A stretch of 64,000 bases of DNA from G963667145 sp963667145 (GTDB taxonomy: Bacteria > Cloacimonadota > Cloacimonadia > G963667145): positions 1,116,001 to 1,180,000 of the forward strand of contig OY762943.1 of the NCBI GenBank assembly GCA_963667145.1, in the 5' to 3' direction. The position numbers and the translations under genes were made by a program. Position 1 is the first letter of the stretch. Each line of letters starts with the position of its first letter. Of this stretch, positions 42,967 through 51,915 are shown piece after piece. The notes below the pieces were generated by a model. The model made no database searches. It was not told the origin of the DNA and saw only the letters and a list, made by a program, of their open reading frames with translations.

Positions 42967-43739
42967 AAACCGATGTTTTTACGCAGTTCGTCCAAAAATT
43001 CTTTCATAATCTGAGTGTTTTTGCTTTTGATGATGTGCGATAGATACGAAAGTTTGGAGGTGATGTTTTCGATTTGAGGAATTACTTTCGGGTTAAAGAG
43101 TATCTCCGACAGCAGAAAATCGTCTTCGCTCAAAACACCTCTGGCGGTTTGCATATGCTTGCGATGAGTGGTGCCGGGTGCGTCTATATTGCTGATGCAC
43201 GAGGCGAAAACCAATGAAGCAGAAAACGGAACACCCAAGGAATATGCGACTTCTTCGTCGTGCTGTGGGAAAGTGTATCTAAAAATTTTCAGCCCGAGTT
43301 TGTTGGAGAAATCGTTGAAGAATTTTTTCCCTTTCTCGCAAGATTCTTCGATAATGATGATGTTTTCGTCAGCCAAATTTTCCACGTTGGCGAAGGTCGG
43401 ACCGAACATCGGGTGGATAGAAACGAATGAAAAGCCAGTTTCTTTGTAATAAGCCCCCAAATCCCCTTTGACCGAGGCTAAGTCGCAAAGCATACAATCT
43501 TTTGAAAGAAAAGGAATTACAGCGTTGAAGACCTCTTTTGTTTTGGGCAAGCTGACAGCATTCACCAACAATTCGGGGTTGATTTCTTTTATCTCTTCCA
43601 AACTCTTTAGAATTTCCGAGTTTTTTGTTTGTGCCAAGCGGTCACAGTTTTTGTCATAAATGTATGTCTGATGCTCTTTGGACAGCTCTTTGGCTATCCA
43701 AGCACCCATGTGTCCAGCACCTAAAATTACTATTTTCAT
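42963..43739 (-). CDS. tyrA: Prephenate dehydrogenase family protein, short
   Basis: Oxidative decarboxylation of prephenate towards tyrosine. At 258 residues it is shorter than most TyrA (about 280-370), without chorismate mutase or ACT domain. It has the NAD fold IVILGAGHMGAWIAKEL, CDLASVKGD, VSIHPMFGPTFANVENL with the catalytic histidine, and a helical dimerisation domain (EEVAYSLGVPFSASL). Position between pheA and aroB supports the assignment. Arogenate versus prephenate preference cannot be told. Confidence 0.9.
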   Translation of the reverse strand: MKIVILGAGHMGAWIAKELSKEHQTYIYDKNCDRLAQTKNSEILKSLEEIKEINPELLVNAVSLPKTKEVFNAVIPFLSKDCMLCDLASVKGDLGAYYKETGFSFVSIHPMFGPTFANVENLADENIIIIEESCEKGKKFFNDFSNKLGLKIFRYTFPQHDEEVAYSLGVPFSASLVFASCISNIDAPGTTHRKHMQTARGVLSEDDFLLSEILFNPKVIPQIENITSKLSYLSHIIKSKNTQIMKEFLDELRKNIGL

Positions 43740-44806
43740 TTTTCTTCTTTTTCCTGATATTTACCAAGGATTTTTAATTCGATAGTCGCTTTCTCCAAAA
43801 TTTCCATGAGTTTGTCGAAAGCTTCGGGATTTTCTGGAAGTTCAAAATCGGCGAAAAATTTGAGGTCGCCATTTCCAGGGTAGAAAGATTCCAAGCGAGT
43901 AAGGTTGATTTTGTGGGTAGAGAAAACTTTGATAATCTCTCCCAAAGAGCCTACTGTGTGTGGGCAAGAAAAAACTATGGAACAGCGGTTTGTCTCTTTC
44001 GGCTCTTTATTTTTAGCGATGATAAAGAAGCGGGTGCGATTGTGCGGAGTGTTGGTGATGTTCTTTTTGATAATCTTCAATCCGTAAAATTCCGCAGCCA
44101 ATTCGCTGGCGATGGCAGCAGAGGAAACAGGGTCTTTTTCGCTAATCATTTTTGCAGCACCAGCTGTGTCGTAGTAAATATGGGTGATTAATTCCAAATC
44201 TTCGATGAAGTCGCTACATTGTGCAAGGGCTTGATAGTGTGAGTAAACGTTTTTTAGGTCGCGATAGTTGGCGTTTTGATTGCAGAGTAGGCAGTGCCTC
44301 ACAGGGAAGCTCATTCCGCCGACAATACTGATGTCCTCGTGGCTGAGGAGCAGTGCGTTTACTCCGCCGATTACTCCGCCCAAGTTGTTCTCTATGGGAA
44401 CGATACCGTAGTCGAGGATTTCGCTTTGCACTCCATCGAATATCTCTTCAAAACTTTTGCAAGGCAAAGTTATCATGTTCTCATCCCATTGCTTTGCAGC
44501 CATTTGGCTGTAAGCTCCGTGTACACCTTGAAAGCCTATCGTCGGGACTTTTTTATCTTGCAGTTTACAACTATGTTCAAGAATAGCGTTGTAAATTTTT
44601 TGAGGCAGAGCGTCGCCAAGCAAAGGATAACCAGAATTGCTAATGTTGTCTAAGATAGATTTTTCTCTTTTTTCGTCTTTAATCTCTTTCTTATACTTGG
44701 TGGTTCTGATGGCAAATTCCATTCTTTGATTGACAAGACTCAGGATTTGCTTATCGATTGAGTCGATTTTTTGACGCAAGATTTCCAAATTTTGTTCTTT
44801 CTTCAT
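43736..44806 (-). CDS. pheA: Bifunctional chorismate mutase / prephenate dehydratase (P-protein)
   Basis: Converts chorismate to prephenate and on to phenylpyruvate. The 356-residue protein has an AroQ-type mutase helix bundle (LRQKIDSIDKQILSLVNQRM ... YPLLGDALPQKIYNAI), the dehydratase domain (GFQGVHGAYSQMAA, IVPIENNLGGVI) and a C-terminal ACT regulatory domain (PHTVGSLGEIIKVFSTHKINLTRLES), which in relatives binds phenylalanine for feedback inhibition. The dehydratase motif TRFFII is present. It overlaps tyrA by four bases. Confidence 0.95.
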   Translation of the reverse strand: MKKEQNLEILRQKIDSIDKQILSLVNQRMEFAIRTTKYKKEIKDEKREKSILDNISNSGYPLLGDALPQKIYNAILEHSCKLQDKKVPTIGFQGVHGAYSQMAAKQWDENMITLPCKSFEEIFDGVQSEILDYGIVPIENNLGGVIGGVNALLLSHEDISIVGGMSFPVRHCLLCNQNANYRDLKNVYSHYQALAQCSDFIEDLELITHIYYDTAGAAKMISEKDPVSSAAIASELAAEFYGLKIIKKNITNTPHNRTRFFIIAKNKEPKETNRCSIVFSCPHTVGSLGEIIKVFSTHKINLTRLESFYPGNGDLKFFADFELPENPEAFDKLMEILEKATIELKILGKYQEKEEK

Positions 44807-44818
44807 GTTTTATTCCGA

Positions 44819-45634
44819 TTATAAATCTTTTAAAAGCGAATGCATTTTTTTCATTTTTTTGGCAAAAGCTGGGAACATCTTTCCGTCCAACTGTTGTGGT
44901 CCGTCGCACAAAGCACAAGATGGGTCAATGTGAGATTCCACAATCAGTCCGTCCGCTCCAGCCGCAAGTGCCGCAAGAGACATCGGTTCGATTAGGGACA
45001 ATTTGCCAGTGGCGTGCGAAGGGTCAACGATGATAGGCAAGTGGGAAATTTCTTTGGCTGCGGGAACGATGCTCAAATCCAAAGTGTTGCGGGTGTACGT
45101 CTCGAAAGTTCTGATGCCACGCTCACAGAGGATAACGTTGGGATTGCCTTCGGAGAGAATATATTCCGCACAGTTGAGCCATTCTTTGAGGGTGGAATAC
45201 ATACCACGCTTGAGAATTACTGGCTTCTTCGATTTTCCGATTTCCTTGAGTAACGAAAAGTTCTGCATATTGCGAGCTCCGACTTGCAGAACATCCACAT
45301 ATTGGCATATCCAGTTGACGTCTCGCGGGTCTATTACTTCGGAGACAATCGGCAAACCAGTCTCTTTTTTCGCTTCTTCCAAAATTTTCAGACCTTCCAA
45401 ACCTAAGCCTTGGAAATCGTACGGAGAAGTTCTGGGCTTGAATGCACCGCCTCTAAGGAAGTTTGCTCCGGCAGATTTTACCATTTTGGCGGTTTCCACA
45501 GTTTGTTCCAGAGATTCTACAGCACAAGGACCAGCCATCAAAACGAAATCTTCGCCGATTTTAACGCCGTTAACCTCGATAATCGTGTTGCCTTTTTTAC
45601 TTGCTTTAGAACCTAATTTCAGGCTGTTTGTCAT
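44819..45634 (-). CDS. aroF: 3-deoxy-7-phosphoheptulonate (DAHP) synthase, type I-beta
   Basis: First step of aromatic synthesis, condensing PEP and erythrose 4-phosphate. About 271 residues from an ATG preceded by GAGGTGG; a longer in-frame start lies 19 codons upstream. Motifs GPCAVESLEQ, GGAFKPRTSPYDFQGLG, QVGARNMQNF, LKRGMYSTLKEWL, CERGIRTFE, VDPSHATGK and ESHIDP match the KDO8PS-like I-beta class. No regulatory domain is fused to it; a mutase-linked control would have to come from pheA. It is the first gene of the operon. Confidence 0.94.
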   Translation of the reverse strand: MTNSLKLGSKASKKGNTIIEVNGVKIGEDFVLMAGPCAVESLEQTVETAKMVKSAGANFLRGGAFKPRTSPYDFQGLGLEGLKILEEAKKETGLPIVSEVIDPRDVNWICQYVDVLQVGARNMQNFSLLKEIGKSKKPVILKRGMYSTLKEWLNCAEYILSEGNPNVILCERGIRTFETYTRNTLDLSIVPAAKEISHLPIIVDPSHATGKLSLIEPMSLAALAAGADGLIVESHIDPSCALCDGPQQLDGKMFPAFAKKMKKMHSLLKDL

Positions 45635-45685
45635 AAAATCCACCTCTTCATAAAATTTCGTTGAGGATTTCGAGGTGGAAAACTT

Positions 45686-45772
45686 TGTCAAGACATTTGT
45701 CGGACAAAAAATACAGTCATTTTGAACACAATTTTGTCAATCTTGGAAAAATTGTTTTTTTTGTCTTGTCAA
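45686..45772 (-). promoter_or_regulatory. Repeated TTGACA elements upstream of the aromatic operon
   Basis: Read on the minus strand, TTGACA occurs three times in 87 bases: at 45767-45772, 45735-45740 and 45686-45691. A short palindrome GACATTTGTC (45692-45701) abuts the last one. Any could be a -35 element, but none is followed at 16-18 bases by a good TATAAT. Repetition suggests tandem promoters or an operator. The region also lies upstream of the divergent PpiD-like gene. Confidence 0.3.
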
Positions 45773-45834
45773 GATTTGAGATTGAGGAGAGTTAGTCAAA
45801 AAAATAGTGTGATTTGAAAGGAGCGAATTTTATT

Positions 45835-47328
45835 ATGCATATTTTGAGAAAACATTCCAAGGTGGTTATCATTATTACTGCCGCATTATTTGTGGGTGGA
45901 ATGGTGTTGATGGGACTTACTGGTGTGATGACGAAGGAAAAGAACAATTTGGGTCGCATCGGCAATAAGAAGATTACGGCACAGGAGTTTGCCCAAAATT
46001 TGGAAGCTGCTCTTTACAACTATAAAAATTCTTTGGGAGATGATGTTCAACTAACCAACGCACAAGTGGCTGAGATGAATGAGCGTGTTTGGTTTCAGAT
46101 GATTCAGGACTATATCATCGAAAAGGCTCTTGACGATTATGACATTGAGGTGAGTGCCAAGCAGTTGGCTCAGGCGATTAAGGACGAGCCTTTGCCAGAA
46201 GTGATGAAGATGAAGGAGTTCCTCACCGAGGGTGAGTTTGACAAAGAAAAGTATCTTCAGGCTTTGCGTTTGGGACAGTTGAACCTTACCGCTTTGGAAT
46301 CGATATACAAGCAACGGTTGATGATAGAGAATTTGCAGGCAGAGATTGTTGGGGAAATTTATGTTTCCGATGACGATGTTCGCCAAAAATACATCGATGA
46401 GAATCAGACAATAAATGCCAAAATTATTTGGTTCAATCCCGAAAAAGCCACGGGTGTCAAGGAGATTAGCGACGATGAGTTGAGGCAATTTTATGAGGAA
46501 AACAAAAACTCTTTCCAAAAGGGCGAAAGCAGAAGTTTCGACTATGTTAGCTTGAAGTTCAATGGACCTAAGACAAAGAAAAAAGCTGAAGACAAGTTGA
46601 AAAAACTGCTTTCTCTGAGCAAAGAGAAAGGGTTTAAGTTGGCTGTGAAGGAGATGAAGCTGAAGTCTGAAACGAGCGAATTTGTGCTGAAGGCTTCTCC
46701 AGTTTTTCCCGAAGTGGGTGCTAACGATTCTTTGGCAAAGCAAATGTTTACCACTGCCGCCGTTGGCGATTGCTCGGAAATATTGGAAACTGAAAACTCT
46801 TTGGTGGTGTTTTGTTTGAGTGGAATTGACATCTCTCCGATTTTTTCTTTTGAGCAAATTGAGGAAAATTTGAGAAAGGCGTTGGTTTCCCAAAATAAAA
46901 TTCGCACCAGCATGGAAAATGCTCAGAAGTTTTATGAAGGCAAGAACAATTATTTGACCAGAGCTAAGAAGAAAAAAGGCGTTGATATTCTCACTGCTAC
47001 AAAAATCAAAGTTGCAGACCCTCTTCCCGAATTGGGAGCTTTCCCCACTTTATCCGACGCTTTGTTCGATTTGAACAAAGGAGAGTACACCAAAATGATA
47101 GTGGATACTTTGGCAGGCAGAGGTGCTGCCATTGGATATGTATATGCCAGACCAGAGCTTGATTGGAAAAAGTACAACAAAGAAGAAGAGGCTATACGCA
47201 AGTCAATTAAGCAGTCCAAAAGTTATAACGATTTCAATATTTGGTTCTCGGATCAGGTCAGAAGTTTGCGGATTGAGGATAATCGCCACGAGTTTTTTGA
47301 CTATGTTCCCAAGCAAAGGATGATGTAA
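45835..47328 (+). CDS. PpiD/SurA-like membrane-anchored periplasmic chaperone
   Basis: About 497 residues. One N-terminal membrane helix (residues 9-30) and a SurA-N-type chaperone region (IGNKKITAQEFAQNLEAALYNYK, then MIQDYIIEKALDDYDIEVS) continuing through LTEGEFDKEKYLQAL, as in PpiD. A middle segment (QKGESRSFDYVSLKF onward) occupies the place of the parvulin domain but the parvulin histidine and glycine motifs are not evident, so isomerase activity is doubtful. Expected role is help in folding outer-membrane proteins. AAGGAG supports the ATG at 45835. It is followed directly by a BamD-like lipoprotein gene, which fits. Confidence 0.82.
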   Translation: MHILRKHSKVVIIITAALFVGGMVLMGLTGVMTKEKNNLGRIGNKKITAQEFAQNLEAALYNYKNSLGDDVQLTNAQVAEMNERVWFQMIQDYIIEKALDDYDIEVSAKQLAQAIKDEPLPEVMKMKEFLTEGEFDKEKYLQALRLGQLNLTALESIYKQRLMIENLQAEIVGEIYVSDDDVRQKYIDENQTINAKIIWFNPEKATGVKEISDDELRQFYEENKNSFQKGESRSFDYVSLKFNGPKTKKKAEDKLKKLLSLSKEKGFKLAVKEMKLKSETSEFVLKASPVFPEVGANDSLAKQMFTTAAVGDCSEILETENSLVVFCLSGIDISPIFSFEQIEENLRKALVSQNKIRTSMENAQKFYEGKNNYLTRAKKKKGVDILTATKIKVADPLPELGAFPTLSDALFDLNKGEYTKMIVDTLAGRGAAIGYVYARPELDWKKYNKEEEAIRKSIKQSKSYNDFNIWFSDQVRSLRIEDNRHEFFDYVPKQRMM

Positions 47329-48057
47329 ATGAAGTATTTTTCTTTTCTTTTGGTGTTGGTTTGTTTCGGCTGTGCTGGAGCGAATTTAGACAAAATGAGC
47401 ATAGAGGACAAAATTGCTGAGGGTGATAAATACTACGAGATGGGCAAATTCGGCAAGGCGATTCCATATTACGACGCTGTGGTTTTTCAGAAGATTGGCA
47501 GTAACACCGAAGAGGTTAGCTTTAAGTTGGCGGACTGCTATATGCAACGCAAGGAGTATGATTTGGCTTCTTTGGAATACAAGCAGATTATCGCCGATTA
47601 TCCGCGATTTAGCAAGCTGAATGAGGTCTATTTTAACTTGGCTGTTTGCTACAAAGAGATAGCTTTAGCCCCGCAATATGACCAAAAGGAACGCCACGAA
47701 CAGATAAAAATTTTGAAGCAGTTTTTAACCTCGTTTCCGTATGACGAAAAAGTTGATGAAGCCAAGAAACTTTTGGAAGAGGCGAATTTTCAACTTAGCC
47801 TAAAGAAATATTATAGCGGATACATTTACTACAAGATTCACGACTACTCTTCTGCCGAGCTTTATTTTAAGGAAGTTTTGGACGAGCTGAGCGGAGAGGA
47901 AGTGGACGCTGTTAAGATGAGTTTGTACTATTTGTGTCGAATATACATTGTGCGGAAAAATGAAGTGGATGCGAAGTCTTATTCTGAGGATTTGAGCTAC
48001 TATTTTCCCAATAGTTCAGAGGCGTTGTACATCCAGAGAAAGCTGAAGAGTTTATGA
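47329..48057 (+). CDS. BamD-like TPR outer-membrane lipoprotein
   Basis: 242 residues. The signal peptide ends in a lipobox (LVCFGCAGAN; cysteine near residue 15). The mature part is five TPR-like helical pairs: AEGDKYYEMGKFGKAIPYYD, SFKLADCYMQRKEYDLASLEYKQII, NEVYFNLAVCYKEIALAPQYDQ and so on, with the DQ- and spacing pattern of BamD (YfiO), a core subunit of the beta-barrel assembly complex. It starts immediately after the PpiD-like stop and overlaps nadD by four bases. bamA is not in the window. Confidence 0.88.
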   Translation: MKYFSFLLVLVCFGCAGANLDKMSIEDKIAEGDKYYEMGKFGKAIPYYDAVVFQKIGSNTEEVSFKLADCYMQRKEYDLASLEYKQIIADYPRFSKLNEVYFNLAVCYKEIALAPQYDQKERHEQIKILKQFLTSFPYDEKVDEAKKLLEEANFQLSLKKYYSGYIYYKIHDYSSAELYFKEVLDELSGEEVDAVKMSLYYLCRIYIVRKNEVDAKSYSEDLSYYFPNSSEALYIQRKLKSL

Positions 48058-48617
48058 AGCGTGTAGGGCTTTTGGGCGGAGCGTTTGACCCAGTTCACAT
48101 CGGTCATTTGTCCGTAGCAGAGGCTGTGCAAAGCGAGTTGGAGCTTGACGAAATTTGGTTTTTGCCTTCGGGAAATCATCGGTTCAAAGAGGAGTTTGCA
48201 GATTTTGACTCAAGGCAAAAGTGGCTGACGAAAGCGGTTGCGAATTGCGACAAGTTTAAGGTTGTGGACTTCGACAAGGGCGATGGAGATGTCAGCTACA
48301 CAGCGGAGTTGATTAGAAAAATTTCTTCTTTGGGGCATAAATACTACTTCATCATCGGCGAGGACAATGTTGCTGGATTGGGCGATTGGTATGATATTGA
48401 GTGGCTACTGGAGAATATCCAATTTGTGGTGGTGTCCAGAAAAAATAGAGAATGTTGGAAAGGTATTAACTATTTGAATAAATTGGTGTTTATCGATATG
48501 GATTTGGTGGAGATAAGTTCGTCGCAAATTCGGAAAAATCCAAAAGGTTACGCTTCGTTTATTCCTGAGCAAGTTCGGGAAGAGATAGTTAATTTTTATG
48601 AGAATGTGGTAAAATGA
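48054..48617 (+). CDS. nadD: Nicotinate-nucleotide adenylyltransferase
   Basis: Adenylates nicotinate mononucleotide in NAD synthesis. The 187-residue protein has GLLGGAFDPVHIGHL (GxFDPxHxGH), FLPSGNHRFKEE, FIIGEDN and the C-terminal ISSSQIRKN (SxTxxR-like). It pairs functionally with nadE at 13 kb. Overlaps of four bases with the genes on both sides indicate coupling. Confidence 0.95.
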   Translation: MKRVGLLGGAFDPVHIGHLSVAEAVQSELELDEIWFLPSGNHRFKEEFADFDSRQKWLTKAVANCDKFKVVDFDKGDGDVSYTAELIRKISSLGHKYYFIIGEDNVAGLGDWYDIEWLLENIQFVVVSRKNRECWKGINYLNKLVFIDMDLVEISSSQIRKNPKGYASFIPEQVREEIVNFYENVVK

Positions 48618-48907
48618 AAAAGTTAGTTTTTGTTGGTTTGATAGTGCTTACTCTCTTTTTGATTGCCAAAATTTTATTTTGGGGACCAGGGAGTTTTTAC
48701 AGTCGCTATGTATCGTCCAAAAAGCTGAAAGATTTGCGGAAAGTCGAAGAGAAGTTGAATGCGGAAAATGTGGAATTGAAAGAGCAGTTCGATGAGATGA
48801 AAAAAGGGAATTTGCAACTGGAAAAAATCGCCAGAGAGGAATACGGCTTGCAGAAAGAAGGGGAAACGGTCGTTAAATTTATAGAGGAAGGAGATGATGA
48901 TGAGTAA
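48614..48907 (+). CDS. ftsB: FtsB/DivIC-like septum formation protein
   Basis: 97 residues: an N-terminal membrane helix (about 4-22), a coiled coil (about 37-75) and a short C-terminal part with LEKIAREEYGLQKEGETVV, which matches the conserved end of the FtsB/DivIC coil domain. Such proteins join FtsL and FtsQ in the divisome. A very acidic tail (EEGDDDE) closes the protein. The last codons overlap the start of the deacetylase gene. Confidence 0.85.
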   Translation: MKKLVFVGLIVLTLFLIAKILFWGPGSFYSRYVSSKKLKDLRKVEEKLNAENVELKEQFDEMKKGNLQLEKIAREEYGLQKEGETVVKFIEEGDDDE

Positions 48908-50090
48908 GAAGTTGCGGAAAAAGAAAAGCAATCTTTTTATGGTTGGGATTCATCTTTTCATTGTCTTGGCTGTGGTGATGGTTGGATACTATCTGTGGAG
49001 AGGAAGCGAAGAGAGATTTGATATTAGCAAATATTTGGGACTGGGCGACAAGGCAAAACCCAAGGTCGAGAAAGTTGAACCTGTAACTTCCGAATTTGAC
49101 GGTTTGCAGGGGAGACTGGCTGAGAACCTTATCAAGATGAACCTCAAAATGGGGAAAAATTTCTCTTTCGACACGGACTTGGATGGTTCGGTTATCCTGC
49201 GAGTGCGAGTGGATAAGTCGGAGTTGGAAATTACTTTTATGACGCTCGTTATCGAAAATTTATTGAAAGACGAAGGTAGCACTGTTTTGGAATCTTCTGT
49301 TCTTTTGAAAGATAAGGAAAATCAGATAATCGCCAGAGCAAAAGACGGGAAAATTTATTCCATTTCTATCGGTTACCTCAGCAAGTCTGCGAGCATAGAC
49401 AAAGCTCCAAAACTCGCTGTTATCATAGACGATTTTGGCGAATACAAGGGCGAGCTTCTGTTCAATTTTTGCAAAGCGAACAAAGAGATAGCTTTTGCGG
49501 TTTTGCCGAATTTGCAATATTCCACCGAGGTGATGGAAGCGGCGATTGCCAGTGGTCACGAGGTTCTTATTCACATTCCCATGGAGCCTATCAGCTATCC
49601 AAAAAATTCTCCCGGAGACAACGCCATCATGGTCGATTTGGACGATGCGGAGATTGCCAAGAGAATGAAAAGCTATTTTGAAGTTCTTCCGAAAGCTATC
49701 GGTGCTAACAATCATATGGGTTCTAGAGCCACTCAGGACAAGCGTGTGATGGACATTGTGCTGGACGAGGTGAAAAAGAAAAATCTGTTTTTCGTGGATA
49801 GTCGCACGATTGCGACTTCGGTGGGCTACGAAACTGCGAAAGAGAAGCTAATGCCGACAGCCAAGCGGAATATGTTTTTGGATGTTCCTAATTCTGGCAG
49901 AGATGTGGTGATGGAAAAGCTCAAGGTACTGGCAAAGTGGAAAGGTAAGCGGAAAGAGGTCGTCGTGATTTCGCACTGTTTTGACCAAGAGAGGTTGGAT
50001 AATCTCATTTTGTTCTTGGACGGAGCACAGAAGTTAGGTTACGATCTTGTTCCTGTTTCCGAGTTGTTTGTGTATGGGAATAGATATTAG
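48900..50090 (+). CDS. Divergent polysaccharide deacetylase family protein
   Basis: About 396 residues. A membrane helix (about 12-33) anchors the protein; the region about 45-165 has no known fold; the C-terminal domain is the divergent polysaccharide deacetylase (DUF610) type: PKLAVIIDDFGEYKGE, AFAVLPNLQYS, HEVLIHIPMEPISYP, GANNHMGSRATQDKR, LFFVDSRTIATSV, and VVISHCF. Substrate unknown; family members often stand near cell division or protease genes. Three ATGs occur in tandem; the third (48900) has the best spacing from AAGGAG. Confidence 0.87.
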   Translation: MSKKLRKKKSNLFMVGIHLFIVLAVVMVGYYLWRGSEERFDISKYLGLGDKAKPKVEKVEPVTSEFDGLQGRLAENLIKMNLKMGKNFSFDTDLDGSVILRVRVDKSELEITFMTLVIENLLKDEGSTVLESSVLLKDKENQIIARAKDGKIYSISIGYLSKSASIDKAPKLAVIIDDFGEYKGELLFNFCKANKEIAFAVLPNLQYSTEVMEAAIASGHEVLIHIPMEPISYPKNSPGDNAIMVDLDDAEIAKRMKSYFEVLPKAIGANNHMGSRATQDKRVMDIVLDEVKKKNLFFVDSRTIATSVGYETAKEKLMPTAKRNMFLDVPNSGRDVVMEKLKVLAKWKGKRKEVVVISHCFDQERLDNLILFLDGAQKLGYDLVPVSELFVYGNRY

Positions 50091-50114
50091 TTTCACTTTG
50101 TTTTGGAGGTTTGT

Positions 50115-50915
50115 GTGCATTATCTAAAAATCGTTGCTTTGGGAATTATCCAAGGATTGAGCGAATTTTTGCCGATTAGCTCGTCTGGTCATTTGGTGAT
50201 ATTTCAGAATTTTTTTGGCATGGAGAGCAATAATGTCTCTTTGGAAATCGTTTTGCACTTGGGTTCGTTGTTCGCAGTTTTGATTTATTTCCGCAAAGAT
50301 TTACTCAGACTGATTTCCAATTCCTTCAAGTTTACTGACAAGAGCGAAGAGGCTGTTTTGGCTCGTAGAGAAGTTTTGTTTCTTTTGTTGGCGACTGTTG
50401 TGACGGGTGTTTTGGGCTTGTTGTTTGAGGAAACTTTCGAGAAGATTTTTTCCAAGCCGTTGCTTGTTTGTGGCATGCTGCTTGTCACAGGTGTGGTGCT
50501 TCTGCTGTCGGACATGGTGGACAGAGAGAAGCTGAGTGCAGGCGAAATGGGTTTTGGCAGAGCTTTATTCATTGGGATTGCACAGGCTCTGGCTATTATT
50601 CCTGGGATTTCTCGCAGTGGTCTGACGGTTTGCACTTCTGTGTTTTTGGGGATTAAACGTGCAGATGCCGCCAGATTTTCTTTCTTGCTTTCCATTCCCG
50701 CGATTGGCGGTGCGTTCATCTTGAAGTTGGACGAAATTTCCGCTTCCGTTAGTTTGGTTGATTGCTTGCTGGGTGCTTGTTTTGCCTTTGTTAGTGGCTA
50801 TTTGGTCATCTCCGTGCTGTTGAAAATGATTTCGGCTGCCAAGTTGAAATATTTTGCGTACTACTGCTTTTGCTTTTCTCTTGTCAGCTTCATTTTGATA
50901 TTGTTGGGGAATTGA
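50115..50915 (+). CDS. uppP: Undecaprenyl-diphosphatase
   Basis: Recycles undecaprenyl diphosphate to the monophosphate carrier used for peptidoglycan and O-antigen. About 266 residues, hydrophobic with seven or eight segments; IQGLSEFLPISSSGHL near the N-terminus and IIPGISRSGLTV near residue 175 are the two conserved motifs (E, SSSGH, RSG). The GTG start is chosen because TGGAGG lies 5 bases upstream; a TTG four codons earlier overlaps that site. Confidence 0.95.
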   Translation: MHYLKIVALGIIQGLSEFLPISSSGHLVIFQNFFGMESNNVSLEIVLHLGSLFAVLIYFRKDLLRLISNSFKFTDKSEEAVLARREVLFLLLATVVTGVLGLLFEETFEKIFSKPLLVCGMLLVTGVVLLLSDMVDREKLSAGEMGFGRALFIGIAQALAIIPGISRSGLTVCTSVFLGIKRADAARFSFLLSIPAIGGAFILKLDEISASVSLVDCLLGACFAFVSGYLVISVLLKMISAAKLKYFAYYCFCFSLVSFILILLGN

Positions 50916-50922
50916 TAGGCAA

Positions 50923-51915
50923 ATGTTGGTTTATGCGGACAAATACCTGAAAGACAAGTCTCTTGCCAGCACTCCTCTTACTTTGGTGAATGGCGATGAT
51001 TCGTATTTGATGAGCAGAGTGGTTAAGCGTGCGGAATCTCTGTGCGATGCCAAGGCTACGGAGTTTGTAAAGCTGTATGGCGACGAGACCGAGGCTCAAG
51101 AATTTTTCTCTGCTCTGGAGAGCATTTCGTTTTTTTCTTCGGACAAGTTTGTCCTGCTCAATTACTTTAACAAAATCAATTCCAAATCGGATAGAGACAA
51201 GATTTTGCAATATTTGGCTCAGGGTGTTCCCACGAATGTCAGCGTGGTGATTACCGCTGATAAGTTTGACAAGCGGGACAAAAATTGTGCCAAGCTGTGC
51301 AAAGAGCATCTTGAGGTCAGTTGCAAAAAGCCTTACAATTCGGGCGAAGTTATCAAATATTTGAAGGCAACGGGATTGAAGTTTACGGATGAGGCTTTGC
51401 AGCTTTTTGCAAGGAGTGTGGAGCTTGACTATGCACAAATTTCCAAAGAGTGTGAAAAGCTATTTTTGTTATTTGGGAAAGAAGAAACCATTAGTGCTGA
51501 GGCGATAGGCAAATATTTGCTTGGCTCACGAGAGCATTCGGTGTTTGAGTTGCAAAACTGTTTGGGCGACAGAAAGTGCGGGCGAGCGTTGTTATTCTTG
51601 GAGCAAATATTGGAAAACGGTGCTTCGGGAGTGATGATTGTTGGAGTTTTGTTCAGATTTTTCAATATCTTGTTCAAGGTGGTGGCACTGCGAGATAAGT
51701 ATAACGATTCGGAAATTTTGGCAAATCATTTGGGCGAGGTGCATGCGTATTTTCGCAAAGACTATTTGGCATACGGACGAAAATACTCAAAAAAAGAGAT
51801 TTTGCAAATATTTTTGCTGTTGCAAAAAGCGGATAGATTGCTAAAAAGTTCCGCGATAAATCAGCGAGTTGTGTTGAGAAACATCGTTGTCAAAATATGT
51901 AGGAGAATTAGATGA
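50923..51915 (+). CDS. holA: DNA polymerase III delta subunit
   Basis: Clamp-loader subunit that opens the sliding clamp. The 330-residue protein follows the HolA pattern: LTLVNGDDSYLMSRVVKRAESL, FFSSDKFVLLNYFNK (clamp-interacting side), VVITADKFDKRDK, YNSGEVIKYLKATG, ISKECEKLFLL, and a C-terminal collar helix set (LGDRKCGRALLFLEQIL, IVGVLFRFFNILFKV). Catalytic residues are not expected. It overlaps lpxB by four bases. Confidence 0.9.
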   Translation: MLVYADKYLKDKSLASTPLTLVNGDDSYLMSRVVKRAESLCDAKATEFVKLYGDETEAQEFFSALESISFFSSDKFVLLNYFNKINSKSDRDKILQYLAQGVPTNVSVVITADKFDKRDKNCAKLCKEHLEVSCKKPYNSGEVIKYLKATGLKFTDEALQLFARSVELDYAQISKECEKLFLLFGKEETISAEAIGKYLLGSREHSVFELQNCLGDRKCGRALLFLEQILENGASGVMIVGVLFRFFNILFKVVALRDKYNDSEILANHLGEVHAYFRKDYLAYGRKYSKKEILQIFLLLQKADRLLKSSAINQRVVLRNIVVKICRRIR

